A program made the position numbers and the translations under genes. From the NCBI RefSeq assembly GCF_003025005.1, contig NZ_PVSS01000011.1:1-64000 (forward strand): DNA of 64,000 bases. The letters are read 5' to 3'. The notes beneath the pieces were generated by a model, which ran no database searches, had not been told where the DNA came from, and was given only the letters and a program-made list of their open reading frames with translations. The stretch is from Brumimicrobium mesophilum. Its GTDB lineage: Bacteria > Bacteroidota > Bacteroidia > Flavobacteriales_D > Crocinitomicaceae. This document shows positions 41,166-48,998 of this stretch, one piece after another (within the stretch, counting starts at the first letter, position 1; each line of letters starts with the position of its first letter).

Positions 41166-42452
41166 ATGAAAAAAATACTGATCCTTTCTTATTTTTTCCC
41201 TCCAGCGAACTTTGTTGGGGCACAACGAACGGCTGCATGGGCAAATTATTTACATGAATTTGGATATTTTCCTATTGTCATTACACGTAAATGGAATGAG
41301 GGACAAACAGATTTAATTGATAAGCAGGGAAATAATCAATTGGAGGTTGAAGAACTTAAAACTCACGAAGTTCATCGCTTACCCTACAAGAGAAGTATTC
41401 GCGATCGACTTTCTAATTACCCTAAATTAAAACCCATTCAAAAAGCACTTACTCTTCAAGAATTGGTTTTTTCAAATTACTTTTTGAGCAGTCTACCATT
41501 CTCTAATTTTTACGATTATTCAAAGGAATTAATTAAGAATGATCCAAGTATAAGAATTGTAATTGTTAGTGGCCGACCATTTCAAGCTTTTTCTATTGGA
41601 TATCAATTAAAGAAAGATTTCCCAGGGATACTTTGGATTCCTGACTATAGAGATAAATGGTCAAATAATGAAGGGGTTACTCCAAATAATGCACTTGAGA
41701 AAGTAATTTATAATCTTGAAAAGAAAAGCGAGAAAAAATGGACATCAAATTGCTCTTCATTCATTACTGTTTCAAAAAGTTGGAAGAATGATATTTCCAA
41801 ACTTATATCTAAAAACGGTATTGTTAGTGCAAATGGTTTTGATAAAGAGATTTCGGTTTCTGATGAAGAAAACTTAAAGCAGAATAAAAAGATAAGGCTT
41901 CTTTATATGGGCTCTTTATATGGAGAACAAAACTTTTCAATTTTGTTTAAGGCTATAAATGAGATTAATAAAAATGAGCAGGAAGCAAAAATTCATCTTA
42001 GTTTTTTGGGTTCATATTCTAACGAAGAAGGAAAAAAGGCATTGGAAAGTAAAACTAAGATTTTAGGTCCGAATGTGACTTTAATGGATAAGGTGCAACA
42101 CAAAGAGGTTACAAATTACCTAGCCAACTCAGATGTTGTAGTTTTAACGAGTATTCAAAATCTTACAGGGATTTTACCCGTAAAAATTTACGATTATTAC
42201 AATTCAGGTAAGCCAATTTTACTTTGCCCATCTGACAATGATTTGATGGAAAATTTTATCGAAGAAACAGAATCGGGATATATCGCAAATACTCAGGATG
42301 AATGTAAGATTATTCTTGAGAGTTTAGTTGAGAAGAAAAAAAATGGTCAAGCATTAATCGGTCCTAGAAATACAAAAAATGCTTACTTTTACACGAGAAA
42401 GTACCAAACTAAATTGCTTGCAGAAGCCTTAGATCGATTGTTAGAAAAGTAA
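41166..42452 (+). CDS. Glycosyltransferase family 4-like
   Basis: A 428-residue GT-B enzyme opening with ILILSYFFPPANFVGAQRTA, a common start for GT4 proteins of Bacteroidota polysaccharide loci, followed by WIPDYRDKW and, in the donor domain, RLLYMGSLYGEQNFSILFKA, HLSFLGSYSNEEG, and VTLMDKVQHKEV / LPVKIYDYYNSGKPILL. A 70-bp gap separates it from the pyruvyltransferase-like gene, and 7 bp separate it from the exporter permease. It is likely one of the late sugar transferases of the glycan. Confidence 0.85.
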   Translation: MKKILILSYFFPPANFVGAQRTAAWANYLHEFGYFPIVITRKWNEGQTDLIDKQGNNQLEVEELKTHEVHRLPYKRSIRDRLSNYPKLKPIQKALTLQELVFSNYFLSSLPFSNFYDYSKELIKNDPSIRIVIVSGRPFQAFSIGYQLKKDFPGILWIPDYRDKWSNNEGVTPNNALEKVIYNLEKKSEKKWTSNCSSFITVSKSWKNDISKLISKNGIVSANGFDKEISVSDEENLKQNKKIRLLYMGSLYGEQNFSILFKAINEINKNEQEAKIHLSFLGSYSNEEGKKALESKTKILGPNVTLMDKVQHKEVTNYLANSDVVVLTSIQNLTGILPVKIYDYYNSGKPILLCPSDNDLMENFIEETESGYIANTQDECKIILESLVEKKKNGQALIGPRNTKNAYFYTRKYQTKLLAEALDRLLEK

Positions 42453-42459
42453 CTTATTC

Positions 42460-43296
42460 ATGAATAAACCAGTCCACAAAACTATAATAGACGCCAGTAA
42501 GAAGTCTATCATTCCAGATTTTAAAGAGTTGTATCAGTACAAAGATTTATTTGTCACTTTAGCATGGCGTGATTTTAGAGTTCGTTATGCACAAACATCG
42601 ATAGGGTTCTTATGGGCAATTCTTCAGCCTGTGATCACCTTGTTAATTCTATCATTAGTATTTGGTCGATTTGTAGGAGTTGAAACAGAAGTGCCACATA
42701 TTTTGTTCACTGTAGCCGGGATGAGCGTTTGGAGTTATTTTTCTTATGTAATGACCAATTCAGGAAGTTCTATTATTGCAAGCCAGAACATGATCAAGAA
42801 AATTTACTTTCCCCGTTTAATTATTCCGCTATCAAAAGCCGTTGTAGGTTTTATCGATTTTGGGGTTGCATTGTTGATTATGATAGTTTTAATGTTTTAC
42901 TTTCAAGTTCCTCCTTCAGAATATATTTGGATGGCTCCAATATTTATTTTAGTAGGGGTTGTTGCTGCTTTGGCTGTTGGAATTTGGTTGAGTGCTTTAA
43001 CTGTTCGTTACCGAGATTTCCAACATGTTGTCCCTTTTATGGTGCAAATTGGGTTATATATTACACCTGTTGCTTATCCTGCAGAATTTGCCGTTAAACA
43101 ATTACCCGAATGGGCAAGTACAATTTATTACCTTAATCCAATGGCAGGTGTGGTACAAGGTTTCCGTTGGTCGATGTTTGGTGGAGATGCTCCAGGTCCA
43201 TTAATGTGGGTTTCTATCTTAATGATACTTGTAATCTTCATTTCCGGACTATTTTACTTTAGAAAAGTAGAAGGTGATATGGCGGATTATGTTTAG
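42460..43296 (+). CDS. Polysaccharide ABC exporter permease (Wzm-type)
   Basis: A 278-residue ABC-2 permease with about six membrane segments. The N-terminal cytoplasmic helix (YKDLFVTLAWRDFRVRYAQT) and ILQPVITLLILSLVFGRFVG, then WSYFSYVMTNSGSSIIASQNMIKKIYFPRLIIPLS and YYLNPMAGVVQGFRW are typical of O-antigen/teichoic acid-type export permeases. Partner of the Wzt-type ATPase at 35093. Permease and ATPase genes are usually adjacent; here they bracket six biosynthetic genes. Confidence 0.92.
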   Translation: MNKPVHKTIIDASKKSIIPDFKELYQYKDLFVTLAWRDFRVRYAQTSIGFLWAILQPVITLLILSLVFGRFVGVETEVPHILFTVAGMSVWSYFSYVMTNSGSSIIASQNMIKKIYFPRLIIPLSKAVVGFIDFGVALLIMIVLMFYFQVPPSEYIWMAPIFILVGVVAALAVGIWLSALTVRYRDFQHVVPFMVQIGLYITPVAYPAEFAVKQLPEWASTIYYLNPMAGVVQGFRWSMFGGDAPGPLMWVSILMILVIFISGLFYFRKVEGDMADYV

Positions 43297-43506
43297 CAGA
43301 ATCAGTAGCCATTTTTGAAATCGGAGAATTGAGGGGAATTCATGTATTAATAAATGGGTTTGGTTTCCTATTATAATTTGTAAGTCGTTTAAGTTTTCTC
43401 ATTCCAAGATATGGCTAAAAACCCTTGTTGGCTTTCAAATAGTAAGAGGGATTGAAGTCAGCATTTAATTCACCTTATTTACTATACAATCGATAAGTCT
43501 GAATAA

Positions 43507-44454
43507 TTACAAATTATTCAACTTCTTATAAATTTCAGATTTAATGACCTTTTTGATGCCTTCTTCAAGTGGTAAAAAATCTCTATTTAATAATCCTTTG
43601 ATGTTACTAGAATTCGGTTGTCTTCTGGTCATGTCACCTTCTTTTAAAGGAGGTAAGAATACGATTTTTGATTTTGATTCTGTAATTTGGATGATTATTC
43701 TTGCCAGTTCAAGAATAGAGGTTTCTTTATCGTTTCCAATGTTAATTACATCATTCACGAATTTATTTTCATTCAAAGTTTTAACAGTCGCTTCAATATT
43801 ATCATCGATATAGCAAAATGTACGCGTTTGAGCACCATCACCATAAATTGTAATATCTTGATTATTTAAAGCCTGCTTAATGAATTTACTCATCACGAAA
43901 TCAGGACTTTGTTTAGGTCCGTATGTATTGAAGAATCGAAAAATTGTGTATTTCAATCCGTATTCATGTGTATACGAGCGACAATAAGCTTCGCCAAGAT
44001 TTTTTACAATAGCGTAAGGTAATTTAGAGTTCAAAGGTGTTGTTTTTTCACTTTGTGGCATTTCAACGGGTTCACCATAAACTTCGGAAGAAGAAGAGAA
44101 AAATATACGTTTAACCTTTCTTTCGGCACTTAATTTGAAAATGTTATTTAAACCATCAACATCTTTTAATACAGATATTGGAGAGTCCGTTGTTCTTTTT
44201 ACCCCAACTACGGCAGCATAATGAAAAACAAAATCAAAAGTGTAGGCATCAAAAATGGCTTCCATTTGTTGATAATTGTTGCAATCTCCCTCTATAAATT
44301 GATAGTTATCGAATTCACTCTTAGAAATTTTAGCCGGACTTCCAGTTAAGAAGTTATCTACAGCTATAACTTTATTATTCGGGTCTTTCAACAGCTCATC
44401 TGCTAAGCAACTTGGTATAAAGCCCGCTCCTCCAGTGATTAAAATTTTGATCAT
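43507..44454 (-). CDS. NAD-dependent sugar epimerase/dehydratase (extended SDR)
   Basis: A 315-residue extended short-chain dehydrogenase acting on a nucleotide sugar (UDP-glucose epimerase or UDP-glucuronate decarboxylase type). It has the Rossmann start ILITGGAGFIPS, FHYAAVVGVKRT, the catalytic SSSSEVYGEP and YAIVK, RFFNTYGPKQ and GDGAQTRTFCYIDD. The third glycine of the TGxxGxxG NAD motif is a proline (CCA at 44413-44415 read on the minus strand), an unusual change. It converges on the polysaccharide operon and is likely to supply an activated sugar to it. The specific sugar is not decidable. Confidence 0.85.
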   Translation of the reverse strand: MIKILITGGAGFIPSCLADELLKDPNNKVIAVDNFLTGSPAKISKSEFDNYQFIEGDCNNYQQMEAIFDAYTFDFVFHYAAVVGVKRTTDSPISVLKDVDGLNNIFKLSAERKVKRIFFSSSSEVYGEPVEMPQSEKTTPLNSKLPYAIVKNLGEAYCRSYTHEYGLKYTIFRFFNTYGPKQSPDFVMSKFIKQALNNQDITIYGDGAQTRTFCYIDDNIEATVKTLNENKFVNDVINIGNDKETSILELARIIIQITESKSKIVFLPPLKEGDMTRRQPNSSNIKGLLNRDFLPLEEGIKKVIKSEIYKKLNNL

Positions 44455-44567
44455 TATGTATTGCGATTTGGGATAAAGGTAAAAAAACTACCACACGAAA
44501 GCAGTTGTGTGGTAGTTATTTTTATGTAAAGGTTTTTATTTTAATCGTACTGATGGTCAGATAAAAC

Positions 44568-45878
44568 TTATTTTTTAATAAATCTGTTTACTGTATTCAA
44601 TCCATTTGAGTTTAAAATCTTAACGATGTAAACGCCTGGTGTTAAATTGCTTACATTTATTTTGGCCGCGGCGTTATTTTGCTCTGTTTGCATTAGTGTT
44701 TGACCGTGCATATTCAAAATTTCAACTGTTTTTATTTGTCCGTTATCCAATTGAATATTTAATTCATTTGTTGTTGGATTTGGATAAATTGAAGCATTTA
44801 GAACATTTTTGGATACAGAAGCAGGGTTGTTATACACCAAATCGTATCGTTGGTTTTCTAAAACACCTTTCATTAAAGCAACTTGACCTTTTGTGAAAGA
44901 GTTCTGACATGATTCATCCGAATAATCCATGTAGTTTTCGACCATATCTGGCAAATCAATTCCGTTAATGTCATCTACACAAGTATTTGCAGTTGTATCA
45001 CATTCTCCTGATTGTTCAATTGCATTTGGCGTATCATCAATTCCATCTTGTTGATTACAACCACCATCAGCCCAAATATGACGTAAACCTAAATAATGCC
45101 CCACTTCATGGGTTGCTGTTCTTCCAAGCACCTCATGCGCTGCACCACCTAAAAGTAAATCATTTGGGTTGTTTGAACCTACCGCTTGAAATTGAAGAAC
45201 AACTCCGTCATTCAAATTACCTGTACTACCAGCAGGCCAATTTGGTAAATTTGTTGGAGGCGTAGCATATCCTAACAAAGGTGTGAATCCTAAGATGTCG
45301 ATATTACAAATCCAAATGTTTAAGTAACGACTTTGATCCCAAGGGTCAATTCCACCTTCGCTCGAATTTTTCACAGCTTCAGCCGCACTTAAATCTCCAG
45401 AAGTCAAGATCGCTAAATCACCGAAAGTACTTACAGAAGTTTCGGTTCTTGTAATTCCCGTAGTTGGATTTCCATTAGGGTCAATAGATGCCAATCCGAA
45501 AAGGATTTTAGGACTTCCAGCAATTTCTTCAAAATCACTTCTCATATTAATTGTATCTTCATTCCAACGGTTATAATCGTCGTTTAGAATATCGATTTGA
45601 TTCAAAATGATACTGTCATGAATATTTTGTTCAGGGGCACCAGAAAAATGAACTACATGAACAACCACAGGGATTTTATATTCCCAAGTTGATTTTGTTA
45701 ATGGGCTATTCTTAGCGATTTCAAATTGTTCATTCACATGTTGAATGAATCCAGGAGTTTGTTGATCTTGATATTCAATGAATTTATGTGAATAACAGCG
45801 TTCCATTTCTAGAACGTCTTGCTGAGCAAAACTAATTCCTGCGAAAAGTGTGAATCCAAAAAGTAATTTTTTTTTCAT
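44568..45878 (-). CDS. Secreted M43 (pappalysin-type) zinc metalloprotease, T9SS
   Basis: A 436-residue protease with a signal peptide (about 1-18, ending SFAQ). The propeptide-like N-terminus includes KIPVVVHVVHF. The zinc site is HEVGHYLGLRHIW (around residues 255-267), with the extra histidine of metzincins, and the Met-turn is NYMDYSDESC. The C-terminal 75 residues (SIYPNPTTNELNIQLDNG ... GVYIVKI) are a type A T9SS sorting domain, so the enzyme is exported across the outer membrane. It probably degrades environmental or host protein. Monocistronic and convergent to nothing close; a 395-bp gap lies upstream. Confidence 0.93.
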   Translation of the reverse strand: MKKKLLFGFTLFAGISFAQQDVLEMERCYSHKFIEYQDQQTPGFIQHVNEQFEIAKNSPLTKSTWEYKIPVVVHVVHFSGAPEQNIHDSIILNQIDILNDDYNRWNEDTINMRSDFEEIAGSPKILFGLASIDPNGNPTTGITRTETSVSTFGDLAILTSGDLSAAEAVKNSSEGGIDPWDQSRYLNIWICNIDILGFTPLLGYATPPTNLPNWPAGSTGNLNDGVVLQFQAVGSNNPNDLLLGGAAHEVLGRTATHEVGHYLGLRHIWADGGCNQQDGIDDTPNAIEQSGECDTTANTCVDDINGIDLPDMVENYMDYSDESCQNSFTKGQVALMKGVLENQRYDLVYNNPASVSKNVLNASIYPNPTTNELNIQLDNGQIKTVEILNMHGQTLMQTEQNNAAAKINVSNLTPGVYIVKILNSNGLNTVNRFIKK

Positions 45879-46273
45879 ATTGTTTAATTTATCTGTATTT
45901 CAGAAAGATACGATTATATGTTTAATATTAAACGTTTTTTTTTATAGGAGCAAATATACAATAAAGGTTAATTTTAAATATGGTTATTTTTTAAATGGTG
46001 TGAATGGTTTTTTAATGGTGGATCGGGTAATTGATAATTGACAATTTTCCGAAACAGTGTTCCGGTTTGATTGGTTAGACAGAATGCCTGATGAGGGTAT
46101 TGTACTTATCAAAAATGAACTTTATCCCGAACATTACTTAACGTTATTGATTTGTTGAGTTTTTGCACTTCCAAAACGCTAATATAAGAATACGGAACAT
46201 TACTTAAGATATGTGGTATCCAGTTGTGGAGGGATTTTTTCAAAAGAGGAAAATAGACAATCTACTATAAAGT
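45879..46273. other. Gene-free gap, no clear structure
   Basis: Gap between the divergently placed ends of the M43 protease start and the lspA stop. It is AT-rich with no convincing ORF, repeat family member or terminator hairpin that I could identify. The protease promoter must lie near 45890-45950 (a GAAAGATA block at 45903-45910 is one base from the -7 consensus on the minus strand). Confidence 0.5.
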
Positions 46274-46924
46274 TTATTTGAAGTAAACTTTTTGTCTAAG
46301 TAGGACCAGGATCATTCCGCATGAAATAGCAAAATCAGCAACATTCCAAATCGCGGGAAAGACTTGTCCGCCTCCTAAATAAGGAACCCAAGAAGGCCAA
46401 ATCACATTGAATTGAAACATATCGACAACATTTCCGAAGAGAAAACCACGGTGCCTCACTTCTACCATTTCGGTGTATCCAAAGTAAGAACATTCTGCAT
46501 AGACTCCTGAGCCATTAACTTGATTATATGAAATGCAAGGGTCAAAATAATCTCTAAAAATAAAGTCATAAAACATTGAGTCGAAGAGATTTCCTGCTGC
46601 ACCAGCAAGCACAAGTCCTGCAACAATAAAGAACTCTGTTTTAACTTCTGGTTTTTTAATTTGTTTGAAAATGTAAATAATTATTGCGGCTATGGCTACT
46701 ATCCGGAAAAGGGAAAGGGTTAATTTCCCCCACATACCTCCACCAAGTTGTGTTCCGAATGCCATTCCTTGATTTTCGACAAAGTTTAAATGCAACCAGT
46801 CTCCAAGAATAGGAATGCTCGGGTCATCATAGGCAAAGTTCATTTTGATCCAAAATTTTATCACTTGATCAACAATCAAAATCAAAAGAACCGTGCCGAA
46901 TGTAATTAAATAGCGTTTTCTCAA
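46274..46924 (-). CDS. lspA: Lipoprotein signal peptidase II
   Basis: A 216-residue inner-membrane aspartyl protease that removes lipoprotein signal peptides. Conserved blocks include IVDQVIKFWI, NQGMAFG, the first catalytic aspartate in AGNLFDSMFYD and the second in NVADFAISCG. Between them is an insert of roughly 50 residues (FRDYFDPCISYNQVNGSG onward, with two cysteines), so it is longer than the 160-170 residues of proteobacterial LspA. The long form occurs in Bacteroidota. It follows the DksA-like gene by 13 bp and shares its promoter. Confidence 0.95.
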   Translation of the reverse strand: MRKRYLITFGTVLLILIVDQVIKFWIKMNFAYDDPSIPILGDWLHLNFVENQGMAFGTQLGGGMWGKLTLSLFRIVAIAAIIIYIFKQIKKPEVKTEFFIVAGLVLAGAAGNLFDSMFYDFIFRDYFDPCISYNQVNGSGVYAECSYFGYTEMVEVRHRGFLFGNVVDMFQFNVIWPSWVPYLGGGQVFPAIWNVADFAISCGMILVLLRQKVYFK

Positions 46925-46937
46925 ACCTTAAATCAAT

Positions 46938-47321
46938 TTAGGAATCTTGTGCATTTTTTGCTTCAATGCTTAAAGTAGCATGAGGAACTAATCTTAAACG
47001 TTCTTTGCGGATCAATTTTCCTGTTGACCTACAAAGTCCGTATGTTTTGTTTTCGATACGAACCAAGGCATTTTTCAACGCTTGAATGAACTTTTCTTGA
47101 CGCAATGCCAATTGAGCCATTTCTTCACGCGATAGTGTGTCTGAACCGTCTTCCATCATATTGAAAGAACGACCGGTGTCATCTGTTCCATGGTCATCTT
47201 TGTAAGAAAGCGTGTTTTTTAAGATTTTCAAATCTTCTGCTGCTTCAACTAATTTGCCATCAATTATTTCTTTGAACTCTAAAAGTTCGTCGTCTGAGAA
47301 TCTGTTTTTTTCGTTTGCCAT
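46938..47321 (-). CDS. TraR/DksA family protein
   Basis: A 127-residue protein starting at MANEKNRFSDDE. A longer ORF opens at 47384, but the promoter (-33 at 47386-47388, -7 at 47359-47366) overlaps that segment, so the start at 47321 is right. It has the coiled-coil region with DDTGRSFNMMEDGSDTLSREE and the C-terminal DksA fold, YGLCRSTGKLIRKERLRLVPHATLSIEAK. Only one of the four zinc-finger cysteines remains, as is usual in Bacteroidota members. DksA-type proteins bind RNA polymerase and modulate stringent-response transcription; here that is by family. Cotranscribed with lspA. Confidence 0.88.
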   Translation of the reverse strand: MANEKNRFSDDELLEFKEIIDGKLVEAAEDLKILKNTLSYKDDHGTDDTGRSFNMMEDGSDTLSREEMAQLALRQEKFIQALKNALVRIENKTYGLCRSTGKLIRKERLRLVPHATLSIEAKNAQDS

Positions 47322-47358
47322 TTTATGTAATAGTTTAGATATTAAAAATGATAAGGAA

Positions 47359-47388
47359 CAAATATAATCGAATTTCGATTCCAATCAA
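47359..47388 (-). promoter_or_regulatory. Promoter of the dksA-like/lspA operon
   Basis: On the minus strand TTG (47388-47386), 19 bp, then TATATTTG (47366-47359) fits the Bacteroidota consensus exactly. The predicted start near 47352 gives a leader of about 30 nt to the ATG at 47321 and rules out the longer ORF start. Confidence 0.7.
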
Positions 47389-47412
47389 GGGCTTTTTTCA
47401 AATGTGAAAAAG

Positions 47413-47420
47413 TATTTTTG
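47413..47420 (+). promoter_or_regulatory. Candidate -7 box for the nitroreductase gene
   Basis: TATTTTTG matches TAnnTTTG, 26 bp before the ATG at 47447. No TTG is found at ideal spacing. Confidence 0.35.
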
Positions 47421-47446
47421 TATTTTAGAAAAAAACACAAGATAAA

Positions 47447-48079
47447 ATGGACATTATAGAGGCTTTGAAATGGAGGTACGCAGTGAAAAAATTCGATGCT
47501 TCAAGGAAATTGACGGATGAAAAAATAAATAAAGTTAAAAAAGCACTGCAGTTAACGCCCACTTCAATGGGGTTGCAACTGATGAAGTTTGTAATGGTTG
47601 AATCTGATGAAATCAAAAAGAAAATAACCCCAATTGCATATAATCAACCTCAAATTGAGGATGCTTCTCATCTAATTATTATGTGTCGTAAAACAGATGT
47701 TCAATCGACTGATATAGATTCTTTTATTGAAACTGCAGCTTTAACCAATGAATTAGAGGTTTCCCATGAATCAATGCAAGATTATGACAAATCTTTGCGC
47801 GTGAGTTTATCTATTCCTGAGGAACAACAAAAGATATGGATGGATAATCAAGTGTATATTGCTTTAGGAAATTTAATGACAGTTTGTGCAGTTGAGGAAA
47901 TTGATGCATGTCCAATGGAGGGGTTCAACCGCAAGAAGTTAAATGAAGATTTAGGTTTTACCAATCAAAATCTGGATGCAGTTGTGATTTTTGCATTGGG
48001 TTATCGTTCTGAAGAAGATTATCGCTTGAAATTCAAAAAAGTTCGTCGTCCTATGAAGGATTTGTTTTCCACAATTTGA
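47447..48079 (+). CDS. NAD(P)H-dependent nitroreductase-family oxidoreductase
   Basis: A 210-residue FMN-dependent oxidoreductase of the NfsB/nitroreductase family. It opens with IIEALKWRYAVKKFD, has LQLTPTSMGLQLMKFVMVES, QVYIALGNLMTVCAVEEIDACPMEGFN, and the family C-terminus VVIFALGYRSEEDYRLKFKKVRRP. Its role is two-electron reduction of quinones, nitroaromatics or flavins; the natural substrate is unknown. Divergent from the dksA-like/lspA operon across a 62-bp gap between the dksA -7 side and this gene. Followed by a long non-coding repeat region. Confidence 0.92.
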   Translation: MDIIEALKWRYAVKKFDASRKLTDEKINKVKKALQLTPTSMGLQLMKFVMVESDEIKKKITPIAYNQPQIEDASHLIIMCRKTDVQSTDIDSFIETAALTNELEVSHESMQDYDKSLRVSLSIPEEQQKIWMDNQVYIALGNLMTVCAVEEIDACPMEGFNRKKLNEDLGFTNQNLDAVVIFALGYRSEEDYRLKFKKVRRPMKDLFSTI

Positions 48080-48256
48080 GTTTGAAGAATTAGATGTAAA
48101 ATCCTACGTTATACCCTATTTTGAATTTCAGTTATTTATAAAGATAAACGCTTGAGAATTAAAAATAAGCCAAGCCTTGTCTTTTACATCTAATTATTCA
48201 AACCAGTTTAGTAGGGATAATTAGTTGTCAAATCCTGGGTTGTGTGCGTTAGCATT

Positions 48257-48437
48257 AAAAAAAAGATTCCTCAGTCGTTGACACTTCATCGGAATGACGA
48301 TGTTTGGGGTGTTTTTGGGTAGAAATTTCCTCAAGCTCCGCTTGAGGAAATTTCTACCTCCCCTTCAAACGAAAGCGCGTCATTCCGACAAAGTTTTAAT
48401 TTTCGAAGAAGATTAAAATACCGAGGAATCCCTTTTT
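48257..48437. repeat. MITE-like hairpin element, copy 1
   Basis: Ends are AAAAAGATTCCTC and GAGGAATCCCTTTTT (imperfect inverted repeats). Nested inside are CATCGGAATGACG / CGTCATTCCGACA and a central palindrome of 17-bp perfect arms, TAGAAATTTCCTCAAGC (48320-48336) with loop TCC. The whole element could fold as one long cruciform. Non-coding. Confidence 0.82.
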
Positions 48438-48542
48438 CGCCAGTCAAATAGAATTATGCTTGTCGTTATATGGAAAGGGAATGCCGAGCATTCGAATGAC
48501 TTATAAACAACCTCTAAATATTCGAATAATTTTTTAGCATTT

Positions 48543-48724
48543 AAAAAAAAGATTCCTCAGTCGTTGGCACTTCATCGGAATGACGATGTTCAGGGGTGTT
48601 TTTGGGTAGAAATTTGCTCAAGCGGAGCTTGAACAAATTTCTACCACCCTTCAAACGAAAGCGCGTCATTCCGACGAAGTTTTAATTTTCGAAGAAGATT
48701 AAAACGCCGAGGAATCCTTTTTTT
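48543..48724. repeat. MITE-like hairpin element, copy 2
   Basis: Same ends and order as copy 1, including the preceding TTAGCATT and the following GCCARTCA flanks. The central arms are TAGAAATTTGCTCAAGC (48607-48623) with loop GGA, the reverse complement of copy 1's loop; one arm pair shows a C-to-G/G-to-C double change relative to copy 1. Confidence 0.82.
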
Positions 48725-48998
48725 GCCAATCAGAAAGTACGACGCTATAAATTTTGAACTTTTTAAAATTCGTAATTGGCTTTATCTCCACGGGGTGCAA
48801 TACATTGTGTTGCGGACAACTGCGGTTCCTTATTAGGGATAGATTATTTAATTGAAATCTCTTCGTATATTTTAACAAATCAAGAGCACTAATTTCGTTA
48901 ACTTCGAGAACATAATTATAACAATACTGTTAAACTCAATTGCAATCCAAACAAATGAAGGATTTGCATTTCATGAAAATAGATAAAACGAAAGTAAA

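Larger units (their letters stand above)
48080..48998. other. 919-bp gene-free region with two tandem hairpin elements
   Basis: No gene. It contains two about 180-bp, MITE-like elements with terminal inverted repeats (48257-48437 and 48543-48724), a decayed palindromic remnant near 48790-48840 (GGGTGCAATACATTGTGTTG resembling the hemL/HAD repeat core), and the upstream region of the alcohol dehydrogenase gene. Confidence 0.7.

Noticed and set aside
35093-43296. Genomic island by horizontal transfer for the polysaccharide locus
   Set aside because: Gene content is typical of variable loci, but no integrase, tRNA site or insertion sequence was seen, and I could not measure composition shifts reliably.
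47322-47384. Longer N-terminus for the TraR/DksA-like protein
   Set aside because: A consensus promoter overlaps this stretch, and the 21 extra residues do not resemble the family.
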